A stretch of DNA of 64,000 nt from Acidobacteriota bacterium (GTDB lineage: Bacteria > Acidobacteriota > Vicinamibacteria > Vicinamibacterales > UBA8438). Of this stretch, positions 54,316 to 63,244 are shown piece after piece. The stretch covers positions 1 through 64,000 of the forward strand of contig JAGWAH010000004.1 of assembly GCA_021296515.1 (NCBI GenBank). Direction: 5' to 3'. Position numbers and translations under genes: made by a program. The notes under the pieces were generated by a model. That model searched no databases and was not told where the DNA came from. It saw only the letters and a program-made list of their open reading frames with translations. Position 1 is the first letter of the stretch, and each line of letters starts with the position of its first letter.

Positions 54316-56139
54316 CTATTCCAGGTAGAAGAGGATCTCGTCGAGCTCGCGCCGGAGCTCGCCCGCCCGCTCGGCCGCGCCCTCCTTGAGCGCGTCCCGG
54401 AGATCCTCCATCAGGTCGATCATCTCTTCCCGATCCTCGGCCGGCGCGGCCTCGAGCGCCTGCTCGGCCCGCGCCAGGGTCTCCCCGGCCTCCCGGGCCA
54501 CGTCCGGGGGAACCGCGGCCGGCGCCGGGGACGGTTCCACGCCGCCGGCGGCCTCCCCGGCGGGCTCTGCGCCCCCCTCGGCCCCATCGCCCGCCTCGCC
54601 CCAGAGCGCGGAGACGCGTTCGCGCGCCTCGCCGAGCGCCTCGGCGCCGGTGCGCCCGATGGCGTTCTCGACGACGCCGCGGATTTCCCGGCCGGTCGCC
54701 CGTTCCCGCGCGTGGACGTGCAGCAGCCCGTCGAGATCCAGGCTGTAGGTGACGAGCAGGCCCCGGTCGCGGGCGCCCTCGCGCTGGTTCAGGCCGCCGA
54801 ACAGGAAGGTGCCGATCTCCACGTTCTTCAGGGCGTCCGGATCCTCCCCCTGATAGACCTTGATCTCCGCTTCTTCCTGGTCCTCGAACAGGGTGAAGAA
54901 CACGTCCGTCCGGATCGCCGGCAGCTTGCTGTTGCGCCGGATGAGCGGCACGAACTCGTGGGCGTACGGCCTGCCGTAGAGCTCTCCCTCCACCCTGGTG
55001 CCGAAGGTGTAGGGGGTGATGTCGACCAGCACGGCCTGCGTGTCCTGCCCCATCTCGAGCCCCGCCTGCACGCCGGCCCCGAGCGCGACGCACATGTCCG
55101 GGTCGACCTCGCCGTGCGGCTCCTGCCCCAGCCGCTCCGTGAGGACGGCGGCAATGCGCGGAATGCGGGTGGAACCGCCCACCAGCAGCACGCGGTCGAG
55201 CTCGCTCGGCCGCATGCCGGCGTCCTGCAGCGCGGTGGTCACGGCCTGGAGGGAACGGTCGAGAAACGGCTCGAGGTCGCGTTCGAAGTCGGCGCGGGTC
55301 AGCTCGCAGGCGAGATGCCTGGCCTCGCCGTCCACCGTGGCAACGTGGTCCTCCTCGACGCGCACGTAGGGTTGATCCGACAGTTCGATCTTGGCCCGTT
55401 CGGCGGACCGCCGCAGCCGCGCCTGCAGCAGGCGGTCGTCACGGGCGTTCTCGATCCCCAGCTCCTGCTCGACGTGCGCGTTCAGGCGTTCGAGGACGAG
55501 CGCGTCGAAGTCGTCGCCGCCGAGCTGGTTGTCGCCGGCGGTGGCCAGGACCTCGACCACGCCCTGTTCGATGCGCACCACCGAGACGTCGAAGGTCCCG
55601 CCGCCCAGATCGTAGACGAGAAGGGTGCGGCTCCCCGCAGCGCCGCTCTCGTAGCTGAGCGCCGCGGCCGTCGGTTCGTTGATGATCCGCACGACGGTCA
55701 GGCCGGCGATCTCCCCGGCTTCGCGCGTCGCCTGCCGCTGCGCGTCGGTGAAGTAGGCGGGGACGGTGATGACCGCCTTGCCCACGTCCCGGCCGAGGGC
55801 GCGGGCCGCCCGCTCCTTGAGCGCCTTGAGGACGAAGGCCGAGATCTCCTGCGGGGTGTAGGCCTCCTTGCCCATCCGCACCTGCGTCCCGGAACCCATG
55901 AGGCGCTTGATGGAGAGCACGGTCCGCTCGGGGGCGGCCGCGGCCTGGTTGCGGGCCTGCCGTCCGACGACGACGGCGCCGTGGTCGTCGAGGCCCACAC
56001 ACGACGGCAGGATGGCTTCTCCGCCCTCCTCCACGATCGAGGGCTTCCCGCCGGCGATGATCGCCACCTCCGAGTTCGTGGTGCCCAGATCGATGCCGAT
56101 GATGGTGTCGTCGTCCGCCGCCCTGGTTTCCGCCGGCAT
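54316..56139 (-). CDS. DnaK-type Hsp70 chaperone, operon-specific paralogue
   Basis: A 607-residue Hsp70. The nucleotide domain has GIDLGTTNS at 15-23, [27 protein letters not shown] and [12 protein letters not shown]; the substrate domain has [16 protein letters not shown] and [19 protein letters not shown]. The lid is short and preceded by an acidic/Pro/Ala linker ([17 protein letters not shown]), and there is no EEVD-like end. The linker, divergent lid and private operon indicate a paralogue beside the housekeeping DnaK. GAGGAGGG lies upstream of the ATG at 56139, which overlaps the GrpE-like stop by one base. Confidence 0.9.
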   Translation of the reverse strand: MPAETRAADDDTIIGIDLGTTNSEVAIIAGGKPSIVEEGGEAILPSCVGLDDHGAVVVGRQARNQAAAAPERTVLSIKRLMGSGTQVRMGKEAYTPQEISAFVLKALKERAARALGRDVGKAVITVPAYFTDAQRQATREAGEIAGLTVVRIINEPTAAALSYESGAAGSRTLLVYDLGGGTFDVSVVRIEQGVVEVLATAGDNQLGGDDFDALVLERLNAHVEQELGIENARDDRLLQARLRRSAERAKIELSDQPYVRVEEDHVATVDGEARHLACELTRADFERDLEPFLDRSLQAVTTALQDAGMRPSELDRVLLVGGSTRIPRIAAVLTERLGQEPHGEVDPDMCVALGAGVQAGLEMGQDTQAVLVDITPYTFGTRVEGELYGRPYAHEFVPLIRRNSKLPAIRTDVFFTLFEDQEEAEIKVYQGEDPDALKNVEIGTFLFGGLNQREGARDRGLLVTYSLDLDGLLHVHARERATGREIRGVVENAIGRTGAEALGEARERVSALWGEAGDGAEGGAEPAGEAAGGVEPSPAPAAVPPDVAREAGETLARAEQALEAAPAEDREEMIDLMEDLRDALKEGAAERAGELRRELDEILFYLE

Positions 56140-56807
56140 CAGCCCTCCTCGCGACGTCGGTTGACCGCGACGTCGGCAAGACGCAGCACGTCGTCGCGCC
56201 GCACGAATCCGCTCCGCAACTCCTCGATCACCACGCCGTCCCCGATCCGGTCGACGCGGCGCGCCTCCACCGCATGCATGACCCGGCCGTCGAAGGGTCG
56301 TCCCACGGTCTGCACGGGCTGCACGTCGAACCGGGACAGCATCCTGTCGAAACGACCGAGCGCCAGCTCGTAGCCTTCCACGACGCCGGCGGCGCCCCGC
56401 GGCGGGCGCCCGAACAGACGCGGCCGATCCCGCAGCCGGACCGCCGCGTCGCGGCCCCGGACCAGGGCGTCGCGCACCTCCAGGGTCTCCAGCAGGCAAC
56501 GGTCCTCGGCGGTTCGGGACACGCGCCGCTCCAGCGCGGCCAGCGTCTCGGCGCCGCGCTCCTCGCGGCGGGCGGCGGCATCGTAGCGCTCCGCCGCGGC
56601 CGCCAGCTCCCGGCCCGCCCTGGCCTGCTCCCGGTTCTGCAGGCGGATCTCCTGCCGCAACGCGGCGAACTCGGCGAACAGATCGCGCAGGTCGCAGTCG
56701 GCCGCGGCCGGTTCTCCCGGGTCCGCGGTTTCTTCGCCTGCCGCGTCGAGCCACTGCCGGAAGTCGTCGAGCGCGCGCTGCTTCCAGTCGCCGTCCGGTT
56801 CACGCAT
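56139..56807 (-). CDS. GrpE-like nucleotide exchange factor
   Basis: A 222-residue protein with an N-terminal acidic region, a long coiled coil (about 45-115, [18 protein letters not shown] onward) and a C-terminal beta domain with [37 protein letters not shown] and LADVAVNRR, the pattern of GrpE. Similarity to GrpE is clear in the C-terminus and in the overall plan, weak elsewhere. It overlaps the J-like gene by eight bases and the dnaK-like gene by one (TGATG), so the three chaperone parts are translationally coupled. Confidence 0.78.
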   Translation of the reverse strand: MREPDGDWKQRALDDFRQWLDAAGEETADPGEPAAADCDLRDLFAEFAALRQEIRLQNREQARAGRELAAAAERYDAAARREERGAETLAALERRVSRTAEDRCLLETLEVRDALVRGRDAAVRLRDRPRLFGRPPRGAAGVVEGYELALGRFDRMLSRFDVQPVQTVGRPFDGRVMHAVEARRVDRIGDGVVIEELRSGFVRRDDVLRLADVAVNRRREEG

Positions 56808-57105
56808 CCAGCTTCCCTTCCGCCGCCAGGAGCGCCTGCAGGCCGGGCGTCTCGCGGCGCGCCGGACGAGCCTTCACCAGCGCATCGAGCGCCAGCTCGA
56901 AGTCGCCGTAGACGGCCATCCCCAGCAGCGCCGTCTTCACGCGCGCACGGTCGTCCTTCAGGGCTTCGTACGCCGCGGTGACCTGCTGGAAGCGTTCCGG
57001 ATCCTCGCCCGGCCGGTGCGCCCGCACCAGTTCCAGGTAGCGCCGGCGGATTACCTCCCCGGTCGCCGACGGGGACAGCCCCAGCACGAGATAGTGGACG
57101 AGCAT
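56800..57105 (-). CDS. J-domain-like protein with degenerate HPD motif
   Basis: A 101-residue protein whose first 55 residues fit a J domain: HYLVLGLSPSATGEVIRRRY as helices I-II, then AHRPGEDPERFQQVTAAYEAL as the loop and helix III. The invariant His-Pro-Asp that stimulates Hsp70 ATPase reads H30-R31-P32-G, so the catalytic triad is lost or shifted. The C-terminal 45 residues form helices (TALLGMAVYGDFELALDALV). No zinc finger or client domain is present. A J-like adaptor or pseudo-J protein is likely. Confidence 0.7.
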   Translation of the reverse strand: MLVHYLVLGLSPSATGEVIRRRYLELVRAHRPGEDPERFQQVTAAYEALKDDRARVKTALLGMAVYGDFELALDALVKARPARRETPGLQALLAAEGKLDA

Positions 57106-57119
57106 GGTCCTGTTCCTGG

Positions 57120-59903
57120 TCAGCGGCGCCGTTTCTTTTCCTTGCCCCTGCGCGCGAACAACAGCGCATGCAGTTCCGGCGTCAACCTGTCACGCAGCCC
57201 GGCCGTCTGGCAGTCGCGCGCCAGCCGGTCCAGCTCTCGCCGCGCCGCCGGGTCGGCCCGCAGATTGCCGGCGAGCTCCCGCAACAGGGGCGGCGGCTCG
57301 CCGCGCAGTCGGCAGTCGTCGATCAATTCGTCGAGGCGGTCCAGATCGTCGTATATCTCCCGATCGAACAACATCGCCTGTTGCGCCGCGCCCGGCGGCG
57401 CAACAGGCGCCTCCTCGGTCAATGCCCGCCGGAAGCGTTCGACCAGCGCCGGATCGCCGGGGTCCGGCGGGAACGGCTGCAACACGGCCGGTCCGCGCGG
57501 CGCACCCGCGGCCTTGAACTGTTCCGCGAGCGCAGCCAGAAAAGCCTCCACCGCCGCCGGCGGCGGTCCCGGGCCGAGCGGCCCCGGTCCCTCGTCCAGG
57601 GGTTCGAAATCGAACGTCTGCAGCGCGTGGCGCAGCGGTTCCTCCGTGTGCCGGGCGAGCCTCGCGGCGGCCGATCGCAGCCGATCGCGGGTGGCGGGGT
57701 CCACCTTCTTCAGTACGTCCCGGAAACGCCGGGCATCGTGGTCGCTGCCTTCCTCGTAGCGGATCACGGCCAGATAGAAGAGCAGCAGCGGATCGCGGCG
57801 GGGTTTCCTGATGCCGCGCAGCCGGCGTTCGATCTCGACGCGAACCTCGTGCTGTCCGTCGCAGTCCAGCAGGACGTCGAGGACGGCGGGCAGGCGTTCT
57901 CCATCCACGCGTTCGAGGAGCGCGGGCCACCAGCGCCTGAACGTCGCCGCGACGCGCCGATCGTCGTAGAGGAGGTCGAGCTCGGCGGGCAGCGGCTCGA
58001 GAACCTGGACGATCTCGTCCGGCGCGCACTCGCCGGCGAGCGAGATCCCGTCGGCCAGCAGGCGCCGCACGGCTTCGGCCATCTCCGGTCTGACGTTCCT
58101 CACGTCGTTGTTGTCGTACAGGTCCCGGAGGAGCAGCGCGAGCATCCGAAGCTGCGCACCCGGCGGCAGACCCTCCAGATGGCGGGCGACCGTCGCGGAG
58201 GTGTCCGCGTCGCCCGACACGACCTCCAGCAGCAGCCATTTCGCCGGCAGGACGGATTCGATCACCCGGCGCCCGAGTTTCCCGGCGCGCTCCAGGTCCC
58301 GCACCGCCAGCGCGAACCGACCCTTCCTACGGCTCTGCTCGGCGGACTTGAGGAAACCGACGGCCTGCAGATCCAGGAGCCGATCGTCGTGGGGAGCGCG
58401 CCGGCGGGCCTCCTCCAGCGCGCCCTCGGCCTGGCGGTACGCGTTCCGCGCATAGTGCAGGGTGGCCAGCTCCAGCCAGGGGGTCGAATCGTCGGGAAAG
58501 CGGTCCGCCATGTCCTGCAGGACACGCTGGACCCTCCGTTTGCCGGCGCTCTGTCCCCGCAGCAGATCGAGCAGAAAGAGGTACCCGTCGCGATTGTCTG
58601 GGTCGGCCTCCAGACTCGCCAGCATCAGCTCGACGAAGACCATCCCGGGGTCCTCTACGGGCCGGCCCAGCAGCGCGGTCAGATCCGGCTCCATCTCGGG
58701 AGGCAGGAAGTCCGGATGCATGGCCGCCCGACCCGTGCGCGCCAGCGCCTCCAGCACGCACGCCCGTGCGAGGGCCCGATCCTGCTCCCGCGGAAACTCC
58801 ACCGCCAGCACGTCGAAGAGAGCGACGGCCGGCACCGGATTCCACGCTGCAGGCACCACCTGCTGCCTCGCAAGGAGAATGCGGGCCGCGACGCCGATCA
58901 CCCGATCGGCGGGCAGCAGCCGCCGCGACAGACGCTCTATCGCGCCGCCGGGGAGCAGATCCCGAAGGGTGGCCAGTCCGGCGATCTCCAGCAGGTCGAT
59001 CCGGGCCCGCGCCGGGTCCTCGGGGTAGAGGGCGTCGGCCAGACGCTCGATTGCCGTCCCCGCCGCCCGCACGTTGCCGTTGTGGAGCGCCCGCTTCAAT
59101 TCGCCGGCGAGGGCCGCCAGGCGCCCGTTCCCGTCCTTCGGCGCCACGGGGCGGCCGTTGCCGGCGGCGTCGCGGCCCACGAGGCGCCGCCACTCGGCGA
59201 CCGTGCGGGCCAGCGCGAAATCGTCCGGCAGGCGATCGAGGATTCGGCGCAGCCCGTCGTCGTCGCCCGCGCCGAAACAGACCATGGCCCGGCAGAACAG
59301 GCGCCAGGCCGCGAACGGCGAGCGCCGCGGCACCCCCTGCAACAGGCTCTCGGCCCGCGCCCAGTCGCCGGCATCCATCGCGTGGAGTCCTGACCTGACC
59401 GCCGCGGCATCCCGACGCAGCGGGTGGGTCTCGTCGAACACGTCGAGAGCCACCCAGAACCGCTGGACGACCAGCCGGTCCGCCAGCACCCGCTCCACGC
59501 GAGGCAGGGACGTACCGCCGTCCAGGTGGTCCGCGTAGGCCGCCAGCGCGTCCCCGCCGTCCAGGTACCGGACGTACTGGACCCACTCGTCCTCCGACAG
59601 CGCCGGCAGGGACATGGACGCCCGATAGCCGTCGGCGCGGGCGCGCATGGTGGCCGCTTCCCTGTCCATGCCCTTCGCCGCGAGTTGCCGGGCGCGCTGC
59701 ATGGAAGCGCAGAAGGACAGCAGCGGCAGCCCCGCCAGGCTGTCGTCCCGGTCCCGCGCCTGGCGGATCAAATCGAGCGCCTTGCGCCCGTCTCCCCCGG
59801 CGAGAAGCTCCCGCGCCTGATCCAGCAGGCCCCGGGGGGATGCACGGGGGGCGCGCGCCGGCGCCGACCGTTTGCGATTACCGCGTTTGCGCCTGCCGGG
59901 CAC
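57120..59903 (-). CDS. Large helical-repeat (TPR-like) protein, first gene of the Hsp70 operon
   Basis: A 927-residue protein without signal peptide or membrane helices, made almost entirely of short alpha-helices. TPR-like pairs are recognisable at the N-terminus (LLDQARELLAGGDGRKALDL), the middle (LELATLHYARNAYRQAEGAL) and elsewhere. The ends are basic (GRRKRGNRKRSAPAR at the N-terminus, RRGKEKKRRR at the C-terminus), suggesting binding to nucleic acid or another acidic partner. The start is GTG at 59903. It lies 14 bases before the J-like gene on the same strand. No known family is recognised; it is probably the client-recognition or scaffold part of this chaperone system. Confidence 0.75.
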   Translation of the reverse strand: MPGRRKRGNRKRSAPARAPRASPRGLLDQARELLAGGDGRKALDLIRQARDRDDSLAGLPLLSFCASMQRARQLAAKGMDREAATMRARADGYRASMSLPALSEDEWVQYVRYLDGGDALAAYADHLDGGTSLPRVERVLADRLVVQRFWVALDVFDETHPLRRDAAAVRSGLHAMDAGDWARAESLLQGVPRRSPFAAWRLFCRAMVCFGAGDDDGLRRILDRLPDDFALARTVAEWRRLVGRDAAGNGRPVAPKDGNGRLAALAGELKRALHNGNVRAAGTAIERLADALYPEDPARARIDLLEIAGLATLRDLLPGGAIERLSRRLLPADRVIGVAARILLARQQVVPAAWNPVPAVALFDVLAVEFPREQDRALARACVLEALARTGRAAMHPDFLPPEMEPDLTALLGRPVEDPGMVFVELMLASLEADPDNRDGYLFLLDLLRGQSAGKRRVQRVLQDMADRFPDDSTPWLELATLHYARNAYRQAEGALEEARRRAPHDDRLLDLQAVGFLKSAEQSRRKGRFALAVRDLERAGKLGRRVIESVLPAKWLLLEVVSGDADTSATVARHLEGLPPGAQLRMLALLLRDLYDNNDVRNVRPEMAEAVRRLLADGISLAGECAPDEIVQVLEPLPAELDLLYDDRRVAATFRRWWPALLERVDGERLPAVLDVLLDCDGQHEVRVEIERRLRGIRKPRRDPLLLFYLAVIRYEEGSDHDARRFRDVLKKVDPATRDRLRSAAARLARHTEEPLRHALQTFDFEPLDEGPGPLGPGPPPAAVEAFLAALAEQFKAAGAPRGPAVLQPFPPDPGDPALVERFRRALTEEAPVAPPGAAQQAMLFDREIYDDLDRLDELIDDCRLRGEPPPLLRELAGNLRADPAARRELDRLARDCQTAGLRDRLTPELHALLFARRGKEKKRRR

Positions 59904-60041
59904 GTCTGTCGTTCAGTCGCAGGGATTCGAAACGCTTCGACGGCGGCAGGCCGAGGGGCGCGGACCGTCGAGAGCCAGCCGCGGTTGGCGATATCTTATT
60001 TCTCGCGGAACGTCTCGTTCAACTTCCGGAGCACGTCCGAG

Positions 60042-60302
60042 TCACCGGCGGCGATAGACCTCCCGGCGATGAGCGACCCGTACGACGAGGACGACGAGCA
60101 CCTCGTGGAGTATTTCGTAGACGATGCGGTGGTCACCTACGCGAACCCGACGCAGGCCGAGAAGCTCGCCCTTCAGAACACTTCCCCTGAGGGGACGCTC
60201 TCGCAGGTCGTCGATCGCACGGACGATTCGCCGGCGCTCAGGCTCCGGAATGCGAGCGAGTTCCCTGGCGGCGCTCCGCTTGATCCGAACCGAGTAGTTC
60301 AT
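60042..60302 (-). CDS. RelE/ParE-fold toxin
   Basis: An 86-residue type II toxin of the RelE superfamily: MNYSVRIKRSAARELARIP, RRIVRAIDDLRERPLRG, then LRRVRVGDHRIVYEILHEVLVVLVVRVAHRREVY, which carries the basic and tyrosine residues for mRNA cleavage. It starts inside the antitoxin gene (65-base overlap), a common layout. It appears intact. Confidence 0.88.
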   Translation of the reverse strand: MNYSVRIKRSAARELARIPEPERRRIVRAIDDLRERPLRGSVLKGELLGLRRVRVGDHRIVYEILHEVLVVLVVRVAHRREVYRRR

Positions 60303-60483
60303 CCCTGACTCTGTCCCAGTCCAGCACCGGGTCGGCGGGATCGCGCAAGAGATCGTCGAAGTCCTCCAGGTAGCGTTCCACCGCCTGACGGACGATGTCT
60401 GCCCTGCTTCGGTGCAACGCCTTCGCCGCAGCGTCCAGCGCCTCCACAACGTCATCCGGCAGGCGTGCCGTGATCTGACTCAT
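60238..60483 (-). CDS. Ribbon-helix-helix antitoxin
   Basis: An 81-residue CopG/RHH-type antitoxin: MSQITARLPDDVVEALDAAA is the beta strand and first helix, and SRADIVRQAVERYLEDFDDLL the second helix and the start of the toxin-binding tail. A perfect inverted repeat at 60506-60518 overlaps its promoter, so autoregulation is likely. Expression is coupled to the overlapping toxin. Confidence 0.88.
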   Translation of the reverse strand: MSQITARLPDDVVEALDAAAKALHRSRADIVRQAVERYLEDFDDLLRDPADPVLDWDRVRDELLGSDQAERRQGTRSHSGA

Positions 60484-60505
60484 TCCGGCCCCTTGAGTTC
60501 ACATG

Positions 60506-60525
60506 ATGTCATTGACATGATGATA
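60506..60525 (-). promoter_or_regulatory. Operator/promoter of the toxin-antitoxin operon
   Basis: A perfect inverted repeat ATGTCA-T-TGACAT at 60506-60518, extended by a flanking CATGATG on both sides, overlaps a TATCAT -10 box (60520-60525 on this strand). This is the standard arrangement for repression by an RHH antitoxin or its toxin complex. The ATG of the antitoxin follows about 23 bases downstream. Confidence 0.6.
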
Positions 60526-60567
60526 CTCCCATCCGGGCTCGCCCGCATTGGTGCGAGCATGTCCTCA

Positions 60568-61791
60568 TCAGGCTCGGAAGAAGGCGTTGGTTTCCTCAAT
60601 GACGCGATCCTGCATCGCGGGCGTCAGCTCCGGGTAGATCGGTAGCGCGAGCGACCGTAAGGCGGCATCCTCACTGTTCGGAAACGCACCCGCCGGGTGA
60701 TCGAGGTAGTGGAAGCACGGCTGCCGGTGAAGCGGTACCGGGTAGTAGATCATCGTATCGATGCGCCGCACCGCAAGGTGTTGGCGCAGAGCGTCCCGCT
60801 GGTCCGCGACACGAATGACGTACTGGTGGTACGTATGGTGGTCTCGTCCCCAAACGGGCGCGGGCAGCTCTAGGCCCAGAGCCGCCAGATGCTCTTCGTA
60901 GTACGCTGCGCGCTTGCGGCGCCGCGCGTGCCAGCCATCCAGATGCGGCAGCTTCGCAGCGATGATTGCTGCTTGCAGCGTGTCGAGGCGGAAGTTTCCG
61001 CCCACCTCCGGATGCTGGTAGGCGTCGTGTCCGCCGTGGTTGCGCAGCCTGCGTACCCGTTCCGCCAAGTGGGAGTCTCCGGTAACCACCAAGCCTGCAT
61101 CTCCCATGGCCCCCAGGTTCTTGGTCGGATAGAAGGAGAAGCAGGCGAGCGTTCCCATCGTGCCGGCCGGCCGGTCGCCATGGCTGACCCCGCGGCTCAC
61201 TTGACTGCCGCTGGTGCCGCCACGGATGCTGCTGCCGCCCGCACCGCCGCTGGTCCCGACATCACCGCCAACGGGATAGCGTGCGCCCAGCGCCTGCGCC
61301 GCGTCCTCCACGACCGGAATCCCGTATGCCGCGGCCACTGCCAGGATCGGCGCCATGTCGGCGCACTGTCCGAACAGGTGCACGGGCACGATCGCCTTGA
61401 CCCGCGGCCGTCGTTCGACCTCGCGTTCGAACCAGTCGGCCAGGCGCGCGGGGTCCATGTTGAACGTTCGCGGATCGATGTCGACGAAAACCGGAGCGGC
61501 GCCGAGCCGGGCCACCGTCCCGGCGGTGGCGAAGAACGAGTACGGCGTCGTGACGACGAGGTCGCCCGGGCCCACGTCCAGCGCCATGAGCGAGACGAGC
61601 AGCGCGTCCGTGCCGGAGGAGACGCCTATCGCGTGGTCGACGCCGATGTAGTCGGCCATCGCCCGCTCGAAGGACTCGAGCACCGGTCCGCCGACGTAGC
61701 GGCCGGAGGCGACGACGTCGAGCACCGCCCGCTCGATGTCCGGTCGCGTGGTCTCGAGCTGGGCGGCCAGGTCGAGAAACGGGACGCGCAC
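60568..61791 (-). CDS. DegT/DnrJ/EryC1/StrS-family aminotransferase
   Basis: A 407-residue PLP enzyme that usually aminates keto-sugars on nucleotide diphosphates for surface glycans. FLDLAAQ at the start, GVSSGTDAL, TPYSFFATAGT, VVEDAAQALGA and the Schiff-base lysine in SFYPTKNLGAMGDAG are conserved. Between DAAQALGARYP and GTMGTLACF lies a Gly/Ser-rich insertion of about 30 residues that relatives lack. The likely substrate is a UDP- or dTDP-4-keto or 3-keto sugar. The GNAT gene upstream may act in the same pathway (N-acetylation of the amino sugar). Confidence 0.88.
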   Translation of the reverse strand: MRVPFLDLAAQLETTRPDIERAVLDVVASGRYVGGPVLESFERAMADYIGVDHAIGVSSGTDALLVSLMALDVGPGDLVVTTPYSFFATAGTVARLGAAPVFVDIDPRTFNMDPARLADWFEREVERRPRVKAIVPVHLFGQCADMAPILAVAAAYGIPVVEDAAQALGARYPVGGDVGTSGGAGGSSIRGGTSGSQVSRGVSHGDRPAGTMGTLACFSFYPTKNLGAMGDAGLVVTGDSHLAERVRRLRNHGGHDAYQHPEVGGNFRLDTLQAAIIAAKLPHLDGWHARRRKRAAYYEEHLAALGLELPAPVWGRDHHTYHQYVIRVADQRDALRQHLAVRRIDTMIYYPVPLHRQPCFHYLDHPAGAFPNSEDAALRSLALPIYPELTPAMQDRVIEETNAFFRA

Positions 61792-61793
61792 GT

Positions 61794-62276
61794 TCAGAGG
61801 TCCGCGTCGAGGCGCATCGCCATCGGGATGAAGGCGATGCCGTTGACCGCGCGCTCGGGTCCGGTCTGGCGAAAGCCGAGCTTCTCGTAGGCCGGCACGC
61901 CGTAGCGCGACGAGTTGACCGTCACGCGCTCGAGATCCGGGTTCGCTGCGCGGGCGTCCGCGAGCGCCGCGTGCAGCAGGCCCTTGGCGATGCCGCTTTG
62001 CTGGTGCGCCTTATCGACGAAGAGGAGTGCGACGTGGTTGTTCTGGCGGATCTCGATCATGCCGGCCAGGGCGCCGTCGACCGTCGCGACGCGGACGAAG
62101 TGGTCCTCGGCGGTGCGCGACGCGATCGCGTCGGGAGCGGCGAACCTGCGGAACTCCGCGTTGCCTTCGTCGGTCAGCTCCGGACCGATGAACTCGTCGA
62201 ACGACGAGAGGACGAGCGCCGAGACGGCGGCTGCTTCGCCGGGCCGCATGGCGCGATAGCGCACGCCGTCAGTCAC
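61794..62276 (-). CDS. GNAT-family N-acetyltransferase
   Basis: A 160-residue acetyltransferase. The acetyl-CoA loop is in VDKAHQQSGIAKGLLHAAL (Q/R-x-x-G-x-A type), preceded by the strand NNHVALLFV and followed by VTVNSSRYGVPAYEKLGF. It starts with GTG at 62276, overlapping the cytochrome gene by eight bases, and ends two bases before the aminotransferase start. The substrate could be the amino sugar made by the next gene; protein N-acetylation is the alternative. Confidence 0.85.
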   Translation of the reverse strand: MTDGVRYRAMRPGEAAAVSALVLSSFDEFIGPELTDEGNAEFRRFAAPDAIASRTAEDHFVRVATVDGALAGMIEIRQNNHVALLFVDKAHQQSGIAKGLLHAALADARAANPDLERVTVNSSRYGVPAYEKLGFRQTGPERAVNGIAFIPMAMRLDADL

Positions 62277-62745
62277 GGGACAGGCTCTTGATGTAGTTGA
62301 CGAGGTTCCAGATGTCCTCGTCGCGGAGCTGGTTGGCGTAGCCCTGCATGTCGGCGGTCACGCCTTCCTTGATCACCGTGAATATCTCACCGTCGCTCCC
62401 GCCGTGCGTCCAGACGTCGTCGGTGAAGTCGGACGGGATGCCGCCCGCATGCGACATGTCGCCGTCTCCCGCGCCCCGGTTGCCGTGACACTGCCGGCAG
62501 AGGAAGACGTAGCGCTGCCGGCCGGCGACCAGCGATTCGCGGGTCGGCTCGACCGGGTTCTCCAGCGCCTGCGCATCGGCGTGCTGGTGAGCCTCGGCGG
62601 GATGCTCCTGCGCCCCGACCGCGACAGCGGCGATCAGCAGCGCGCCGGCGAGCGCCAAGGCGGCGGCAGCCGGCCCGGCAAGGAAGCGGAACGGTATGCG
62701 GCGGTGGTGCGGCAAGGGGTTCACGTGCTCATTCCTGCGGCGCAT
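62269..62745 (-). CDS. Exported class I cytochrome c
   Basis: A 158-residue monohaem cytochrome with an N-terminal signal or anchor ([25 protein letters not shown]), a His-rich linker ([13 protein letters not shown]) and a haem site CRQCH at 83-87. The distal Met is in [10 protein letters not shown] and the C-terminal helix [14 protein letters not shown] is typical of the cytochrome c oxidase subunit III-associated/CccA type. It overlaps both neighbours (17 and 8 bases). Confidence 0.87.
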   Translation of the reverse strand: MRRRNEHVNPLPHHRRIPFRFLAGPAAAALALAGALLIAAVAVGAQEHPAEAHQHADAQALENPVEPTRESLVAGRQRYVFLCRQCHGNRGAGDGDMSHAGGIPSDFTDDVWTHGGSDGEIFTVIKEGVTADMQGYANQLRDEDIWNLVNYIKSLSRD

Positions 62746-63241
62746 CGAAGTTCTCCCACATGTACTCGGGAAAGTAGGTGTGCAGATGCATGAAGATCTC
62801 GTGGACCAGGTTCACGGCCCGGTTCACGCCGTAGCCGTGGTGATCCTCGCGGGCGACGACCTCGAGCGACAGGGCGGCCCGCCGGACGAAGCAGCGCACG
62901 TCGGCCCGCTCCGGATCGACGCGGCGGTGGGCCGGCAGCTCGGCCGAGGCGCGCCCCCGGACGAACTTCCGCAAGGCGCTTGCGAGAGCCGACCGCGCCG
63001 GCACGTTCGGAAGCAGATCCCGAAACGCGAGCATACCGGACGCGGGATCGTAGCTCAGCGTGAACGGCGACGGCGCCAGCCAGCGGAACGTGAACTCGTA
63101 GCGCCCGCGGCGGGCCGGCCGCTCGGCCAGCCCCCGGAAGACACCCCGCTCGGCGTACTCCTGCAATCGAGTCCGCACCTCGGCCAGGCCGCCGTGCAGC
63201 GGCCCGCGCCCCTCCGTCCGAACGTCCCGGCCTTCCTCCAC
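62729..63241 (-). CDS. Unknown protein between cytochrome c and thiamine enzyme
   Basis: A 170-residue protein with no domain that I recognise. It is predicted mixed alpha/beta, with [19 protein letters not shown] and [18 protein letters not shown] in the middle and a C-terminal [20 protein letters not shown] rich in His and aromatic residues. No signal peptide or membrane helix is seen. The start is GTG at 63241 (or TTG at 63244) directly after the stop of the thiamine-diphosphate enzyme. Tight packing suggests a shared pathway. Confidence 0.6.
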   Translation of the reverse strand: MEEGRDVRTEGRGPLHGGLAEVRTRLQEYAERGVFRGLAERPARRGRYEFTFRWLAPSPFTLSYDPASGMLAFRDLLPNVPARSALASALRKFVRGRASAELPAHRRVDPERADVRCFVRRAALSLEVVAREDHHGYGVNRAVNLVHEIFMHLHTYFPEYMWENFDAPQE

Positions 63242-63244
63242 CAA

